Part shown: positions 7,630-17,307 of the stretch, one piece after another
Position numbering within the stretch: the first letter of the stretch is position 1
Layout: every line of letters starts with the position of its first letter
From: Thiopseudomonas denitrificans
GTDB taxonomy: Bacteria > Pseudomonadota > Gammaproteobacteria > Pseudomonadales > Pseudomonadaceae
DNA length: 64,000 nt
Direction: 5' to 3'
Assembly: GCF_002866065.1 (NCBI RefSeq)
Contig: NZ_LNJZ01000006.1
Coordinates: forward strand, 62,001 to 126,000
The notes under the pieces: generated by a model
The model's database searches: none
Told to the model about the DNA's origin: nothing
The model's input: the letters and a program-made list of their open reading frames with translations, nothing else
Position numbers and translations under genes: made by a program

Positions 7630-8091
7630 CTACAAAAACCGCCCCTTGCGGTTTTCGATGCGAAACTCCAGCGTGGCAGCGCGATAACCGCTGCGCAGCT
7701 GGGGCAGCGGCAGGCAATGTTGCCAGTGCTGGCCGGCCGCCAGCGGATTGTCTCCGCCATACGAAGGGCTGTTGTAGCGCTCCTCGACCAGATTGGTGCG
7801 CTCTCCCGGCCGGTAGGCGGCAATGCGCCAGCTCAGGCTCTCCAGCGCCCGCCCACTGGTATTATTGACGCGCACCAGTAACGGCATGTCCGCCGGGCAC
7901 TCGTCGGGGGCGTATTCAAGCGTCATCTGCAACTGTGCCAGTAGCCGCTCATTGCTCTTTTCCTGCCACTGCACCCACACCGCCAGGGTCAGAAGCACAG
8001 TCAACAGCGGTATGGCCACCGCCAGCGTGCGTTGCGGGTATTTGACCAGCAGCGTGAACCAGGTCAGGACAGGAATCAGTGGCGGCAACAT
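7630..8091 (-). CDS. Membrane-anchored hypothetical protein
   Basis: 153 residues. One strong membrane segment at about 20-42 (TLAVAIPLLTVLLTLAVWVQW) follows a short N-terminal stretch that may itself be membrane-associated. The remaining ~110 residues look like a beta-sandwich outside the membrane (VRVNNTSGRALESLSWRIAAY), with two cysteines that could pair (CPADMP, CLPLP). It ends two bases before yaaA on the same strand, so it follows yaaA in one transcript. I know similar genes next to yaaA in pseudomonads but no function. Confidence 0.7.
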   Translation of the reverse strand: MLPPLIPVLTWFTLLVKYPQRTLAVAIPLLTVLLTLAVWVQWQEKSNERLLAQLQMTLEYAPDECPADMPLLVRVNNTSGRALESLSWRIAAYRPGERTNLVEERYNSPSYGGDNPLAAGQHWQHCLPLPQLRSGYRAATLEFRIENRKGRFL

Positions 8092-8093
8092 GC

Positions 8094-8873
8094 TCAGCCT
8101 TCCGGATGATCGCGCAAGAAGATCAGGTGATTGGGACTGGACTGCTCCGCGCTAAAGTAATAGCCGTCCACATCGAAGCTGCACAACCCGGCGACCGATT
8201 CGATCCGGTTCCGAATCACGTAGCGTGCCATCATGCCCCGCGCTTTCTTTGCATAAAAGCTGATGATCTTGTACTCGCCATTTTTCTGGTCCTTGAAGTC
8301 CACATTGACCAGGTTGGCCTTCAGCCGCGACGGCTGCACCGCCTTGAAATACTCGTTGGACGCAAGATTGAGCAAGGTGCTCTGCCCCTGCTCGTCCATA
8401 TAGGCATTCAGCGTGTCGGTCAGGGTATTGCCCCAGAACTGGTACAGATCCTTGCCGCGCCGGTTGGCCACCCTGGTGCCCATCTCCAGCCGGTAGGGCT
8501 GCATCAGGTCGAGCGGGCGCAACAACCCGTACAGGCCGGACAGCATGCGCAGGTGCAGCTGGGCGTAATCCAGCTCGTCAGCGCTCAGGCTGTCGGCGTC
8601 CAGCCCGGTATAGACATCGCCCTTGAACGCCAGCAGCGCCTGCTTCGAGTTGTCTGTGTTGAACTCCGGCTGCCATTCGGCATAGCGGGCCACGTTGAGG
8701 CCGGCCAGCTTGTCGGAGATTTTCATCAGCGCCGACAACTCCAGCGGACTGAATTCGCGCATCACGCCGATCAGCTCCTGCGCCTGCCCGACAAACTGCG
8801 GCAGCGTGTATTTGTCAGTGACCGGTGGCGTATCGTAATCCAGCGTTTTCGCCGGAGAAATGACCATCAACAT
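8094..8873 (-). CDS. yaaA: Peroxide-stress protein YaaA (DUF328)
   Basis: 259 residues, the standard size. It opens with [17 protein letters not shown] and ends with [12 protein letters not shown], both hallmarks of the family; the middle contains [20 protein letters not shown] and [12 protein letters not shown]. In E. coli YaaA lowers free iron and damage during hydrogen peroxide stress; the fold binds DNA and contains a helix-hairpin-helix. The start at 8873 is set by AAGGGA six bases upstream. The upstream region is only about 100 bases and shows no clear OxyR site by eye. Confidence 0.92.
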   Translation of the reverse strand: MLMVISPAKTLDYDTPPVTDKYTLPQFVGQAQELIGVMREFSPLELSALMKISDKLAGLNVARYAEWQPEFNTDNSKQALLAFKGDVYTGLDADSLSADELDYAQLHLRMLSGLYGLLRPLDLMQPYRLEMGTRVANRRGKDLYQFWGNTLTDTLNAYMDEQGQSTLLNLASNEYFKAVQPSRLKANLVNVDFKDQKNGEYKIISFYAKKARGMMARYVIRNRIESVAGLCSFDVDGYYFSAEQSSPNHLIFLRDHPEG

Positions 8874-8975
8874 AGGCTGTCCCTTGTAAATACTCCGGGC
8901 CATTGCCCGGTTTGCAGCCTACAAGTATACGCAGACCGGCATGATTTTGCAGGGCCGGATGACGCCTGTCCGCCG

Positions 8976-9752
8976 TCACAGCAGCCCGTTTGTTGCCTGC
9001 CACAGCAGACGCAGGCACAACAGCGTCAGCACCGTGTTGAACAGCAGGGTGAAACGCCGGTCGGTCAGCCTGGCCAGTTGCAGTAGTCCCAGCTTGGTGC
9101 CCAGCGCACCGGCCGCAATCATCAGCAGCACCAGCAGCAGCCACTCTCTGAAAACGAAACCGGCAGCACCGTATACCACCGCCTTGGGGCCATGCTGCAG
9201 TACCATGGTGGCGGCAAAGGTGGCAACTGAAGTCTGGCGGTCGTCTGCATGTTTTTGTTTGATGAAAGCCGCCACCAGCGGGCCGGTAGCGCCCACAAAG
9301 TGACTGAGAAAGGTGGTCAGCCCGCCGGCCACCAGCGTGCCCCAGTCGCCCAGCATCAACCTGGGCAACTTCGGCCCCCACACCAGATAGAGAATGAACG
9401 AGGCAATCGCCAGTTGCAGCACCGGCAATGGCAACTGCACCAGAAATAGCGCGGCCAGGGCGGCCCCCAACAGCGCACCCGGCATGAAGAACAGCACGCA
9501 GCGCCAGCTGATATGCCGCCACAGCATCAGCGCCCTGTTGGCATTGGAGCCGAACTGTACCAACCCGTGCACCGGAATGATCGCCGCCACCGGCATGGTC
9601 AGGCTCAGCACTGCCAGCAGAAAGACGCCGCCGCCCACGCCCACACTGGCCGTCAGGTAGGACGTGAATGCTGCCGTGACCACCAGCAATACCACTTGCC
9701 AGCCGTTCAGCGCATCGGGCAACCCGCTCAAGAAGAAATCCAGCATCGTCAC
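8976..9752 (-). CDS. TSUP (TauE/SafE) family membrane permease
   Basis: 258 residues with about eight hydrophobic segments. The family signature appears twice: ASVGVGGGVFLLAVL near residue 35 and FLSHFVGATGPLVAAFI near 150, the internally duplicated pattern of TauE/SafE exporters. Such proteins move sulfite, sulfoacetate or other small organosulfur anions across the inner membrane. Substrate cannot be told from sequence, and neighbours give no hint. A second member of the family is encoded at 37966-38751. Confidence 0.85.
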   Translation of the reverse strand: MTMLDFFLSGLPDALNGWQVVLLVVTAAFTSYLTASVGVGGGVFLLAVLSLTMPVAAIIPVHGLVQFGSNANRALMLWRHISWRCVLFFMPGALLGAALAALFLVQLPLPVLQLAIASFILYLVWGPKLPRLMLGDWGTLVAGGLTTFLSHFVGATGPLVAAFIKQKHADDRQTSVATFAATMVLQHGPKAVVYGAAGFVFREWLLLVLLMIAAGALGTKLGLLQLARLTDRRFTLLFNTVLTLLCLRLLWQATNGLL

Positions 9753-9829
9753 TCATCCGCTTAACCAGCGGGCAGGATGCCATGCAGCCTGTCCCCCGCC
9801 TACCCTACGAAGGATTGTGCTGGCTGCTA

Positions 9830-9860
9830 GAAAATGGCGACCACTCGGGCCGCCATTTTC
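9830..9860 (-). terminator. Rho-independent terminator of gltX
   Basis: GAAAATGGCG (9830-9839) and CGCCATTTTC (9851-9860) form a perfect ten-base-pair stem with an 11-base loop, 23 bases beyond the gltX stop. The TTTTC end gives the U-rich side on the minus strand. It may also work in the other direction. Confidence 0.8.
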
Positions 9861-9883
9861 ATTCACTAGCTTAAAAGCTGCAG

Positions 9884-11365
9884 TCAGACATCCCTGAACT
9901 GCTTTTCCCAGTCCTTGGCTTCCTTCTTGGAGGCACCGCCCAGCACTTCCAGCGCCTGACGCAGGCGGTAACGGGTCAGGTCGGGGCCGAGAATCACCAT
10001 GGCATCCAGCACTGACACCGAGCTGGCCTGGCCGGTGATGGCAACGAACATCAACGGCATGATGTCACGCAGCTTGATATCCAGCGCGGCACCGACGCGG
10101 TTGATGCAGTCGGTGATGCCATCCTTGTCCCAGCTACGCTGGGCTTCCAGCGCCCAGAGGACAAACTGGATGGTCTGGCGCACCTGTTTCTCGTCCAGTT
10201 TCTTGTGCGCCAGTGCCTCGGCGGTCACCTGCACCGTACCGGAGAAGAAGAACGCCGCCAGCGGGGCGATCTGGCTGAAATTCTCCACCCGGCCCTGTAC
10301 ATGCGGTGCAATCTGCATCAGGTATTCCGGATTGAATGCCCACTTCTGTACCCGTGCAGCAAACTCCTCGACCGGCAGCTCGCGCAGCCACTGGCCGTTG
10401 AGCCAGGAGAGTTTTTCCACGTCAAAAATCGGTCCGCCCAGCGAGATGCGGTTGATGTCGAAATTCTCGATCATCTCGGCCAGCGAGAACTTTTCGCTCT
10501 CGTCCGGCATCGACCAGCCCATGCGGCCCAGGTAGTTGAGCATCGCCTCGGGCAGGTAGCCCATGCGTTCGTAGAAGGTGATGGAGGTCGGGTTCTTGCG
10601 CTTGGACAGCTTGCTCTTGTCCGGGTTACGCAGCAGCGGCATGTAGCACAGCTGCGGAAGTTCCCAGCCAAAATATTCGTACAGCTTGATCAGCTTGGGT
10701 GCGGATGGCAGCCACTCTTCACCGCGCAGCACATGGGTGATGCCCATCAGGTGATCATCGACCACGTTGGCAAGGAAGTAAGTGGGCAGGCCGTCGGCCT
10801 TCATCAGTACCTGCTCGTCCATGCGGTCCCAGCCGATTTCCACATCGCCGCGTAGCATGTCCTTGACCACGCAAACGCCCTCGGCCGGTACCCGCATGCG
10901 GATGACATGGGATTCACCGGCATCGACCCGGGCCTGTGCTTCAGCCTTGTCCAGGTGGGCGCAATGGCCGTCGTAGCCAGGCGTTTGCTTGTTGGCCATC
11001 TGTTCGGCACGCACGGCGTCCAGTCGCTCCGGCGAGCAGAAGCAATGGAAGGCATGATCCTTTTCTACCAGCTCGTTGGCGTATTTTTGGTAGATTTCGC
11101 TACGCTCGGACTGGCGATAAGGGCCGTGCGGGCCACCTACATCCGGACCTTCGTCCCACTCGATGCCGAGCCAGCGCAGGGCATCGAAAATCTGCTGTTC
11201 GGACTCGCGGCTGGAACGTAGCTGGTCGGTGTCCTCGATGCGCAAAATGAACTGACCGCCGTGCTGGCGGGCAAACACCATGTTGAACAGGGCTATGTAA
11301 GCCGTGCCGACGTGAGGGTCACCGGTGGGAGAAGGCGCAACGCGGGTACGAACAACTTGGGTCAT
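9884..11365 (-). CDS. gltX: Glutamyl-tRNA synthetase
   Basis: 493 residues. Charges tRNA-Glu with glutamate. Class I motifs: [17 protein letters not shown] (HIGH-type) near residue 11, the RIEDTDQ segment, and KLSKRKN (KMSKS-type) near residue 240. The C-terminal helical anticodon-binding domain is complete (ending [12 protein letters not shown]). Start 11365 is preferred: GGATGG lies seven bases upstream and family members begin MT-x-VRTR; ATG 11374 lacks a ribosome site. Its paralogue gluQ lies upstream on the same strand, separated by the 97-bp repeat array. Confidence 0.97.
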   Translation of the reverse strand: MTQVVRTRVAPSPTGDPHVGTAYIALFNMVFARQHGGQFILRIEDTDQLRSSRESEQQIFDALRWLGIEWDEGPDVGGPHGPYRQSERSEIYQKYANELVEKDHAFHCFCSPERLDAVRAEQMANKQTPGYDGHCAHLDKAEAQARVDAGESHVIRMRVPAEGVCVVKDMLRGDVEIGWDRMDEQVLMKADGLPTYFLANVVDDHLMGITHVLRGEEWLPSAPKLIKLYEYFGWELPQLCYMPLLRNPDKSKLSKRKNPTSITFYERMGYLPEAMLNYLGRMGWSMPDESEKFSLAEMIENFDINRISLGGPIFDVEKLSWLNGQWLRELPVEEFAARVQKWAFNPEYLMQIAPHVQGRVENFSQIAPLAAFFFSGTVQVTAEALAHKKLDEKQVRQTIQFVLWALEAQRSWDKDGITDCINRVGAALDIKLRDIMPLMFVAITGQASSVSVLDAMVILGPDLTRYRLRQALEVLGGASKKEAKDWEKQFRDV

Positions 11366-11425
11366 GAATGCCATCCAGAATCAAAGGGTGAAAACAAAGG
11401 CGGCCATTCTAGCAAAAAGTATGAA

Positions 11426-12007
11426 TGTGCGAATGAATTCGCACCTACGGCTTGCTACTGGCACTTTGTAGGTCCGAATTCATTCGGACAAACCCGGCAA
11501 AGCCGGGCTGTGTGTGGGGCCATGTGCGAATAAATTCGCACCTACGGCTTGCTTTCGGCACTTTGCAGGTCCGAATTCATTCGGACAAACCCGGCAAAGC
11601 CGGGCTGTGTGTGGGGCCATGTGCGAATAAATTCGCCCCTACGGCTTGCTTTCGGCACTTTGCAGGTCCGAATTCATTCGGTCAAACCCGGAAGAACCGG
11701 GTTGTGTGTGGGGCCATGCGCGAATGAATTCGCACCTACGGCTTGCTTCTGGGACTTTGTAAGTCCGAATTCATTCGGACAAACCCGGCAAAGCCGGGCT
11801 GTGTGTGGGGCCATGTGCGAATAAATTCGCCCCTACGGCTTGCTTTCGGCACTTTGCAGGTCCGAATTCATTCGGACAAACCCGGAAGAACCGGGTTGTG
11901 TGTGGGGCCATGTGCGAATGAATTCGCACCTACGGCTTGCTTCTGGCACTTTGTAGGTCCGAATTCATTCGGACAAACCCGGCAAAGCCGGGCTGTGTGT
12001 GGGGGCC
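11426..12007. repeat. Six exact-length tandem repeats of 97 bp
   Basis: The landmark CTACGGCTTGCT recurs six times at 97-base steps; the array is 582 bases, exactly 6 x 97. Each unit contains three small palindromes: GCGAATAAATTCGC (or GAATGAATTC), TCCGAATTCATTCGGA and CCCGGCAAAGCCGGG. Copies differ by a few substitutions (GAA-GAACC for CAAAGCC, CCC for CAC), so duplication is not entirely recent. Frames reading through it are nested shadows. The array lies between gluQ and gltX. Single relatives occur at 46891 and 55451. Confidence 0.95.
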
Positions 12008-12120
12008 AGATTATTCCAGTTCCAGGGTGCGTAAAACCTGCAATGGCAAAATGGGCAAAATCATGCCCCCCCAGAAGCAAGGCCACGACGAAACAGCTTC
12101 CGATTTGACCATGCGGCAGC

Positions 12121-13047
12121 TCAGGCCAGAACATCCGGCGTGCGCAGACTGATGCAGTGCGGCACCCGCTCCAGCACCCAGTGGGCCAGCGCCCAGCTCC
12201 AGATGTCAGGCAGCGGCGCTGTTGCCAGCTCGTCCGGTGCCGGCTGACCAAGAAAGCGCAAGGCATGCCACAGCAGGTTGCTGGCTTCGCCCGGTTGCAG
12301 TGCCGGTGCCAGCCGTTGCTTGGACCATTTTCGGCCATAGGCATCAGTTGCCAGCGGCAGATGGGCATAGGACGGCTGCGGATAGCCCAGACACTGTTGC
12401 AGGTAGATCTGCCGTGCGGTGGAACCCAGCAGGTCCGAACCGCGCACCACCGCGTTGACACCCTGCTCCGCATCATCCACCACCACCGCCAGCTGATAGG
12501 CAAACAGGCCATCGGCCCGGCGCAGGACAAAATCCCCGCAGTCACGGCCCAGCAGCTCCTCCCGCGTGCCCTGCAACAGATCATCAAAACACACCTGCTG
12601 CTCATCCCGTACCCGCAGCCGCCAGGCGGCCGGAGCCAGCTCGTCCAGACGGAGCGGCGCCGCCGATTCCGGACGACAGGTACCGGGATAGACCAGGCTA
12701 CCGTCGCTAGCGGTATGCACTGCCCGCTCGGCAATCTGGCTGCGTGAGCAGTGACAGGCGTACAACAGGCCCTGCCCGGCCAGCCGTTCCAGCGCCGCCA
12801 GGTAGGCCTCGTCACGCCGGCTCTGCACCCATACTAGCCCGTCCCAGGCAAAGCCGAATGCCTCCAGCGTGCGCAGGATCTGGTCACTGGCACCGGGTAC
12901 AGTGCGGGTCTTGTCCACGTCCTCGATGCGCACCAGCCACTGGCCGTTATTGGCCCGCGCATCCAGGTAACTGGCGGTGGCGGTGACCAGTGAGCCAAAG
13001 TGCAGATCGCCGGTGGGTGATGGAGCAAAACGTCCTCGATACGTCAT
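12121..13047 (-). CDS. gluQ: Glutamyl-Q tRNA(Asp) synthetase
   Basis: 308 residues. GluQ resembles the catalytic half of GltX and attaches glutamate to queuosine at position 34 of tRNA-Asp. Visible: PSPTGDLHFGSL (HIGH-type) at residue 9, RIEDVD, the zinc-site pattern CHCSR...Y...C near 98-118, and KWSKQ in place of KMSKS. No anticodon-binding domain follows, as expected. In many pseudomonads gluQ follows dksA; here dksA is absent and a transporter gene lies upstream. The pairing with gltX is of paralogues, not one enzyme. Confidence 0.93.
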   Translation of the reverse strand: MTYRGRFAPSPTGDLHFGSLVTATASYLDARANNGQWLVRIEDVDKTRTVPGASDQILRTLEAFGFAWDGLVWVQSRRDEAYLAALERLAGQGLLYACHCSRSQIAERAVHTASDGSLVYPGTCRPESAAPLRLDELAPAAWRLRVRDEQQVCFDDLLQGTREELLGRDCGDFVLRRADGLFAYQLAVVVDDAEQGVNAVVRGSDLLGSTARQIYLQQCLGYPQPSYAHLPLATDAYGRKWSKQRLAPALQPGEASNLLWHALRFLGQPAPDELATAPLPDIWSWALAHWVLERVPHCISLRTPDVLA

Positions 13048-13075
13048 CGGGTTGCCTTATTGTTGCGATACGGAT

Positions 13076-14842
13076 TCAGAACGGCCAGAAAACCGGAATG
13101 AATAATACACCGAGCACCCAGAAAATCGCATTCAGCGGCAGGCCGACCTTGATGAAATCGGTGAAACGGTAGCCGCCGGCGTTATACACCATCATGTTGG
13201 TCTGGTAGCCGACCGGTGTCAGGAAACTGGTGGAGGCGGAAAAGGTCACGGCAATCAGAAAGGGCGTGGCGTCCACCCCCAGCATCTGCGCGGTGGAAAA
13301 GCCCACCGGCGTCAACAGCACGGCAGCCGCCGAGTTGCTCATCAACTCGCCAAACAGCAGGGCCATCAGGTAGACCACCGCCAGCACCACATGCGGGCCC
13401 ATGTCGCTGACCAGTCCCACAGTGTGTTGCACAATGAACTCGGCTGCACCGCTGCTGCTCATGGCAATACCCAGCGGCAACAAGCCGGCCATCATGATCA
13501 CGATCGACCAGTCGGTGGAGTCATAGACATCATCGACCTGCACACAGCCGGCCAGCGCCATGGCAGCCGCGCCGGTCATGGCAGTAATGGCGATCGGCAA
13601 CCAGCCGACGGCGGCCACACCGACCACCAGTACCATCACCAGCAAGGCAAAGGGCGCACGCCAGCCCGGCTGTTCACTGCTCTGGCGCTGCGACAGCACC
13701 AGCACGCTCTTGTCCCGGCGCAGGCTGGACATGTCCTCCTCTGGCAGTGCCATCAGCAGGATGTCGCCCACCTGCAAACGCAGGCTGTTGAGCTTTTCGC
13801 GAATCACCTGCCCGCGCCTCTGCACGCCCAAAACCGAGGCGTTATAACGCCAGCCACGGTTCAGCGCCGCCAGCAAGCGGCCAGCCATGCGTGACTGTGG
13901 CGCAATCATCACTTCGGCGACGACGGTCTTGCCGGCTTTCTTGCCCTTGATCTGAAAATCGATCTGGCTGTTGAACTCCAGCTTGTGCTCCTGCTGCAGC
14001 CGCTCCAGGTCAGGCCAGGTACCGCGTATCAGCAGTACATCCCCGACCTGCAGCTGTTCGGAGCGTGGCGACCAGTATTTCTCGCCATCGCGCAGCAGCT
14101 CCAGCACATACACCGCATATTCCTTGCCAAGGTGCGCCTGCTCCACGCTGCTGCCAAGCAGACTGGAGTCTTCGGCCACCTTCAGCTCGGTAATGTAATG
14201 GCCAAAGTCATAGAGGTTATCCAGGTCGGAACTGCGTACCTCCGGCAACAACCAGCGGCCCAGGGTCAGCAGGTACAGACTGCCGGCGACAAAGCAGATG
14301 GCACCCAGCGGCAAGAACTGGAACATGCTGAACCCCGGATGGCCAAGGTCCCGCGCCACCGAGTTGACGATCAGGTTGGTCGAGGTGCCGATCAGCGTGC
14401 ACACGCCGACCATCTGCGACACATAGGACAGCGGAATCAGCGCCTTGGACGGTGCCAGGCCGATTTTCAGGCTGGCGGCAATCACGATCGGGATGAACAC
14501 GGCCACCACCGCCGTGTTGTTGACGAAAGGAGCGATCAGCGCCAGCAGGCCAAACAGCATCAGCAAGAATTGCAACGGCGAACGCGCCTTGCCCAGCAAG
14601 GTACTCAGGCCCGACAGGGCCCCGCTGTTCTGCAACCCGGCAGCAAGAATGAACATCGAGGCCACGGCAATGGTGGCCTGGTTGCCGAAACCGCTCAGCG
14701 CCTCACCGGGGCTGACCAGCCCGAGCAGCGTCAGGCTAACCAGTACCAGCACCGCAATGGCATCGGCACGCAGAGCCTCGGTGACGAACAGCACCATGGC
14801 ACCTGCGGCAATGGTCAGCACCAGTGCAATTTCCAGTGTCAT
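13076..14842 (-). CDS. DASS/SLC13-type anion transporter with two RCK_C (TrkA-C) domains
   Basis: 588 residues. About six hydrophobic segments, then a soluble insert with two TrkA-C-like domains (about 205-285 and 300-370; the second contains VRLQVGDILLMALPEED), then six more membrane segments. Two signatures of the divalent-anion:Na+ symporter superfamily are seen: PFVNNTAVVAVFIP with GTSTNLIVNS in the first half and AFSASTSFLTPVGYQTN-like sequence in the second. Such proteins carry sulfate, dicarboxylates or similar anions across the inner membrane. Start 14842 has AGGA eight bases upstream. Substrate not determinable here. Confidence 0.85.
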   Translation of the reverse strand: MTLEIALVLTIAAGAMVLFVTEALRADAIAVLVLVSLTLLGLVSPGEALSGFGNQATIAVASMFILAAGLQNSGALSGLSTLLGKARSPLQFLLMLFGLLALIAPFVNNTAVVAVFIPIVIAASLKIGLAPSKALIPLSYVSQMVGVCTLIGTSTNLIVNSVARDLGHPGFSMFQFLPLGAICFVAGSLYLLTLGRWLLPEVRSSDLDNLYDFGHYITELKVAEDSSLLGSSVEQAHLGKEYAVYVLELLRDGEKYWSPRSEQLQVGDVLLIRGTWPDLERLQQEHKLEFNSQIDFQIKGKKAGKTVVAEVMIAPQSRMAGRLLAALNRGWRYNASVLGVQRRGQVIREKLNSLRLQVGDILLMALPEEDMSSLRRDKSVLVLSQRQSSEQPGWRAPFALLVMVLVVGVAAVGWLPIAITAMTGAAAMALAGCVQVDDVYDSTDWSIVIMMAGLLPLGIAMSSSGAAEFIVQHTVGLVSDMGPHVVLAVVYLMALLFGELMSNSAAAVLLTPVGFSTAQMLGVDATPFLIAVTFSASTSFLTPVGYQTNMMVYNAGGYRFTDFIKVGLPLNAIFWVLGVLFIPVFWPF

Positions 14843-14896
14843 GCCGGCATTCCTGTAGTGTGCTACCTGGCTCCATGGTGCAGAATCCGCGAGCAC

Positions 14897-14922
14897 AAAA
14901 AAAGCCCTGCAGGGCTTTTTTT
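14897..14922 (-). terminator. Rho-independent terminator of the DUF4168 gene
   Basis: A perfect 26-base palindrome: an A7 tract, the GC-rich core GCCCTGCAGGGC, and a T7 tract. It lies 17 bases after the DUF4168 stop and works in either direction. Confidence 0.9.
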
Positions 14923-14939
14923 GCAGCTTCCAGCTCGGG

Positions 14940-15317
14940 TTACTGCAATTTCCCCATCACCCGCTGCACCAGTTCCGGGTCAGTCTGCAGGCTTTGGGCG
15001 ATTTCGTTGTATTTTTCTACACTGAGACCATAACGGCCAACCAGATTGCTGATCTCCTCATTGGCCCTGGCAATCAGCTGACGGCTTTTCTCTTCATCGT
15101 CAACGGCCTCCAGTTCGGCGGCGTATTTTTCACGCACTTCCATGATTGCCTGATACGAGGAGGCGAACATGTCCAGCTCCTGGTCAGTGTATTGACTCTG
15201 CTGCACCGATGGTGCCGTTTCAGGTTGCGCCGCCGGTTCCTGCGCCACGACATGCGTGGCAAACGTCAGACCGCCGGCCAGAGCCAGTGCAACAAGTTTC
15301 GGGGTTGTAAAATGCAT
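14940..15317 (-). CDS. DUF4168-family secreted protein
   Basis: 125 residues. A signal peptide is present (TPKLVALALAGGLTFATHVVA, in the first 27 residues). A low-complexity Q/P/A stretch follows, then a helical domain with YTDQELDMFASSYQAIMEVREK and the ending pattern YNEIAQSLQTDPELVQRV, typical of DUF4168. The start at 15317 has AGGAG seven bases upstream; ATG at 15323 lies too close to it. The family is exported and of unknown function. It has its own terminator, so it is likely monocistronic. Confidence 0.85.
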   Translation of the reverse strand: MHFTTPKLVALALAGGLTFATHVVAQEPAAQPETAPSVQQSQYTDQELDMFASSYQAIMEVREKYAAELEAVDDEEKSRQLIARANEEISNLVGRYGLSVEKYNEIAQSLQTDPELVQRVMGKLQ

Positions 15318-15486
15318 AATCATTCTCCTGTAGCTGCGTCGTGGGTGCCGTGCCAGGCACGGCGCTTGGGTGTAGAACAGGTCTCGATAGTGCTTGGCAT
15401 TACAGCCTGTACCGGATCGGCAGCGCAGGTAACGGGCGAAATGCCGCTCGATACGCTGCGTCCCCTGTGCGATACGGGCGCGGAGA

Positions 15487-15879
15487 TCAAAGCGGCTCGC
15501 CGTCTACCGGATACACGCCGTTTTCATCATGGGTTTCCTTGCCACTCAGTGGCGGGTTGAATACGCAGGCCATCTTCATTTCGGAAAAGCCGCGCAGCAG
15601 ATGCTCGTCGTGCTGGTCCAGCACATAGAGCGTGCCGGGCTTGATGGGATAGACCTTGCCGTCGGCCAGGGTTTCGATTTCGCCCTCGCCGCTGATGCAA
15701 TACACGGATTCCAGATGATTCTGGTACCAGATATGGGTTTCGGTATTGGCATAAATGGTGGTGATATGGAAGGAGAAGCCCATGTTGTCGTCTTTGAGCA
15801 ACATGCGGGTGCTCTCCCAGTTTTGCGCCACTATGCGGCGCGGGCTGTTTTCACAGTCTTCCAGTGTACGAACGATCAT
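15487..15879 (-). CDS. ectC: L-ectoine synthase
   Basis: 130 residues, the usual EctC length. This cupin enzyme closes the ring of N-gamma-acetyl-2,4-diaminobutyrate to give ectoine, the last step of the pathway. Diagnostic segments: [16 protein letters not shown] at the start, [19 protein letters not shown] (metal-binding cupin region) and [12 protein letters not shown], ending with an FNPPLSGKE-type motif. AAGGAAAC stands before the ATG. About 110 bases, containing a GGGCAAGCCC palindrome, separate it from ectB. No ectD or ask_ect gene follows; the next gene downstream is unrelated. Confidence 0.96.
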   Translation of the reverse strand: MIVRTLEDCENSPRRIVAQNWESTRMLLKDDNMGFSFHITTIYANTETHIWYQNHLESVYCISGEGEIETLADGKVYPIKPGTLYVLDQHDEHLLRGFSEMKMACVFNPPLSGKETHDENGVYPVDGEPL

Positions 15880-15991
15880 GTTGTTTCCTTGGTTGATTGT
15901 TTTTACTCAAATACATGCGCAGCCGCTGTACGAAGGACCCTGGCCCTGAGAGAACACCTCTCACGGGCAAGCCCTTTTGCACAAAGCGGCT

Positions 15992-17272
15992 TCAAGACGC
16001 CTTGCGCGTACTGCCGGCGTCGTCAAACACCTCGGCAAAGGCCTCGTCCAGAATGTCCATGGCGCGGTCAATCTGCTCTTCGCTGATCACCAGCGGGCAC
16101 AGGCACTTCACCACCTGGCTGTGATTGCCGCTGGTCTCGATCACCAGGCCCTTGCCAAAAGCCAGCTCGCAAATGCGGCCGGCCGACTCGCCATCCGGGC
16201 AGCTGATGCCCAGCATCATGCCGCGACCTTTCACAAACAATTTGCTACCTGCGTGACGACGGGCAATCTGCTCCATGCGGATACGGATACGCTGGCCCTT
16301 CTCGCGCACGCTCAGGGCAAAGTCCTCGCTTTGCCAAAAGTGCTCAAACGCGGCTGCGGCAGTAACGAAGGCATGGTTGTTGCCACGGAAGGTGCCGTTG
16401 TGCTCGCCGGGCTTCCACTGATCCAGCTCGTTTTTCAGCAGCACCACGGCAAATGGCAGGCCATAACCGCTCAGCGACTTGGACAGCGTGACAATATCCG
16501 GCTGCACACCCATGTCCTCGAAGCTGAAGAAGCTGCCGGTACGGCCACAACCGGCCTGGATGTCATCGACAATCAGCAGCATGCCGTGCTGGCGGCACAG
16601 CTTTTCCAGCTGGCGCAGCCAGTCGGCCGATGCGGTATTCAGGCCACCCTCACCCTGCACCACCTCGACAATCACCGCTGCCGGCGTGTCGACACCGCTG
16701 GACGGGTCTTCCAGCAGCTTTTTCATCATGGCAATGGTGCTGACTTCCTTGCCGAAATAGTTGGCATAGGGCATGCGGCTGACATCATTCAGCGCGGTAC
16801 CGGCGCCGCCACGATGATGCTCGTTACCAGTAGCAGCCAGTGCCGCCAGCGAGCAACCATGAAAGCCATTGGTAAAGCTGATGACATTGCTGCGTCCGGT
16901 TACCTTGCGTGCCAGTTTCAGCGCTGCCTCGACCGCGTTGGTGCCGGTCGGGCCGGTGAACTGCACCAGATAATCCTGCATGCCGCGCGGCTTCAGGATG
17001 ATGCGGTTGAAGGTTTCCAGAAAGCGCTCCTTGGCCTTGGAATACATGTCCAGACCATGGGTCAGGCCGTCGTTTTCGATGTAATCCAGCAAGGCCTGCT
17101 TCAGCACCGGGTGGTTGTGCCCGTAATTCAGCGTGCCGGCACCGGCCAGAAAGTCGATGTAACGGGTGCCGTCCGCGCTGAACAGTTCGGCGCCCAGCGC
17201 CTTGTTGAACACGACGGGAAAGGAGCGGCAGTAACTGCGTACGCCAGATTCGTTTTGCTTGAAGATTTCCAT
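15992..17272 (-). CDS. ectB: L-2,4-diaminobutyrate:2-oxoglutarate transaminase
   Basis: 426 residues. This class III PLP aminotransferase converts aspartate semialdehyde to L-2,4-diaminobutyrate, the first committed step to ectoine. Recognisable: MEIFKQNESGVRSYCRSFP, FLAGAGTLNYGHNHP, the PLP-phosphate region TGTNAVEAALKLARK, VDDIQAGCGRTGSFFSFE, and TLSKSLSGYGLP with the Schiff-base lysine. AAGG lies seven bases before the ATG. A 47-bp perfect palindrome occupies most of the gap to ectA, which may lower ectB expression relative to ectA. Confidence 0.97.
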   Translation of the reverse strand: MEIFKQNESGVRSYCRSFPVVFNKALGAELFSADGTRYIDFLAGAGTLNYGHNHPVLKQALLDYIENDGLTHGLDMYSKAKERFLETFNRIILKPRGMQDYLVQFTGPTGTNAVEAALKLARKVTGRSNVISFTNGFHGCSLAALAATGNEHHRGGAGTALNDVSRMPYANYFGKEVSTIAMMKKLLEDPSSGVDTPAAVIVEVVQGEGGLNTASADWLRQLEKLCRQHGMLLIVDDIQAGCGRTGSFFSFEDMGVQPDIVTLSKSLSGYGLPFAVVLLKNELDQWKPGEHNGTFRGNNHAFVTAAAAFEHFWQSEDFALSVREKGQRIRIRMEQIARRHAGSKLFVKGRGMMLGISCPDGESAGRICELAFGKGLVIETSGNHSQVVKCLCPLVISEEQIDRAMDILDEAFAEVFDDAGSTRKAS

Positions 17273-17307
17273 GATTAACCTTTTGTTTTGTCGTTATGGT
17301 TCGGTAC

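Noticed and set aside
8815-9783. 322-codon minus-strand frame
   Set aside because: Shifted frame over the TSUP permease gene; Gly/Arg-rich and without membrane segments, while the other frame gives a clean permease.
11426-12007. CRISPR array
   Set aside because: Whole 97-bp units repeat, including the would-be spacers; no unique spacers and no cas genes.
11452-12108. Nested plus-strand frames with repeating FGTLQVRIHSDKPG-like peptides
   Set aside because: They only translate the 97-bp DNA repeat; 97 is not a multiple of three, so the peptide pattern does not persist in one frame and no start context exists.
13985-15025. 346-codon plus-strand frame
   Set aside because: Antisense to the DASS transporter and crossing its terminator; no protein-like features.
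15977-17278. 433-codon plus-strand frame
   Set aside because: Antisense shadow of ectB, which has a full set of aminotransferase motifs.
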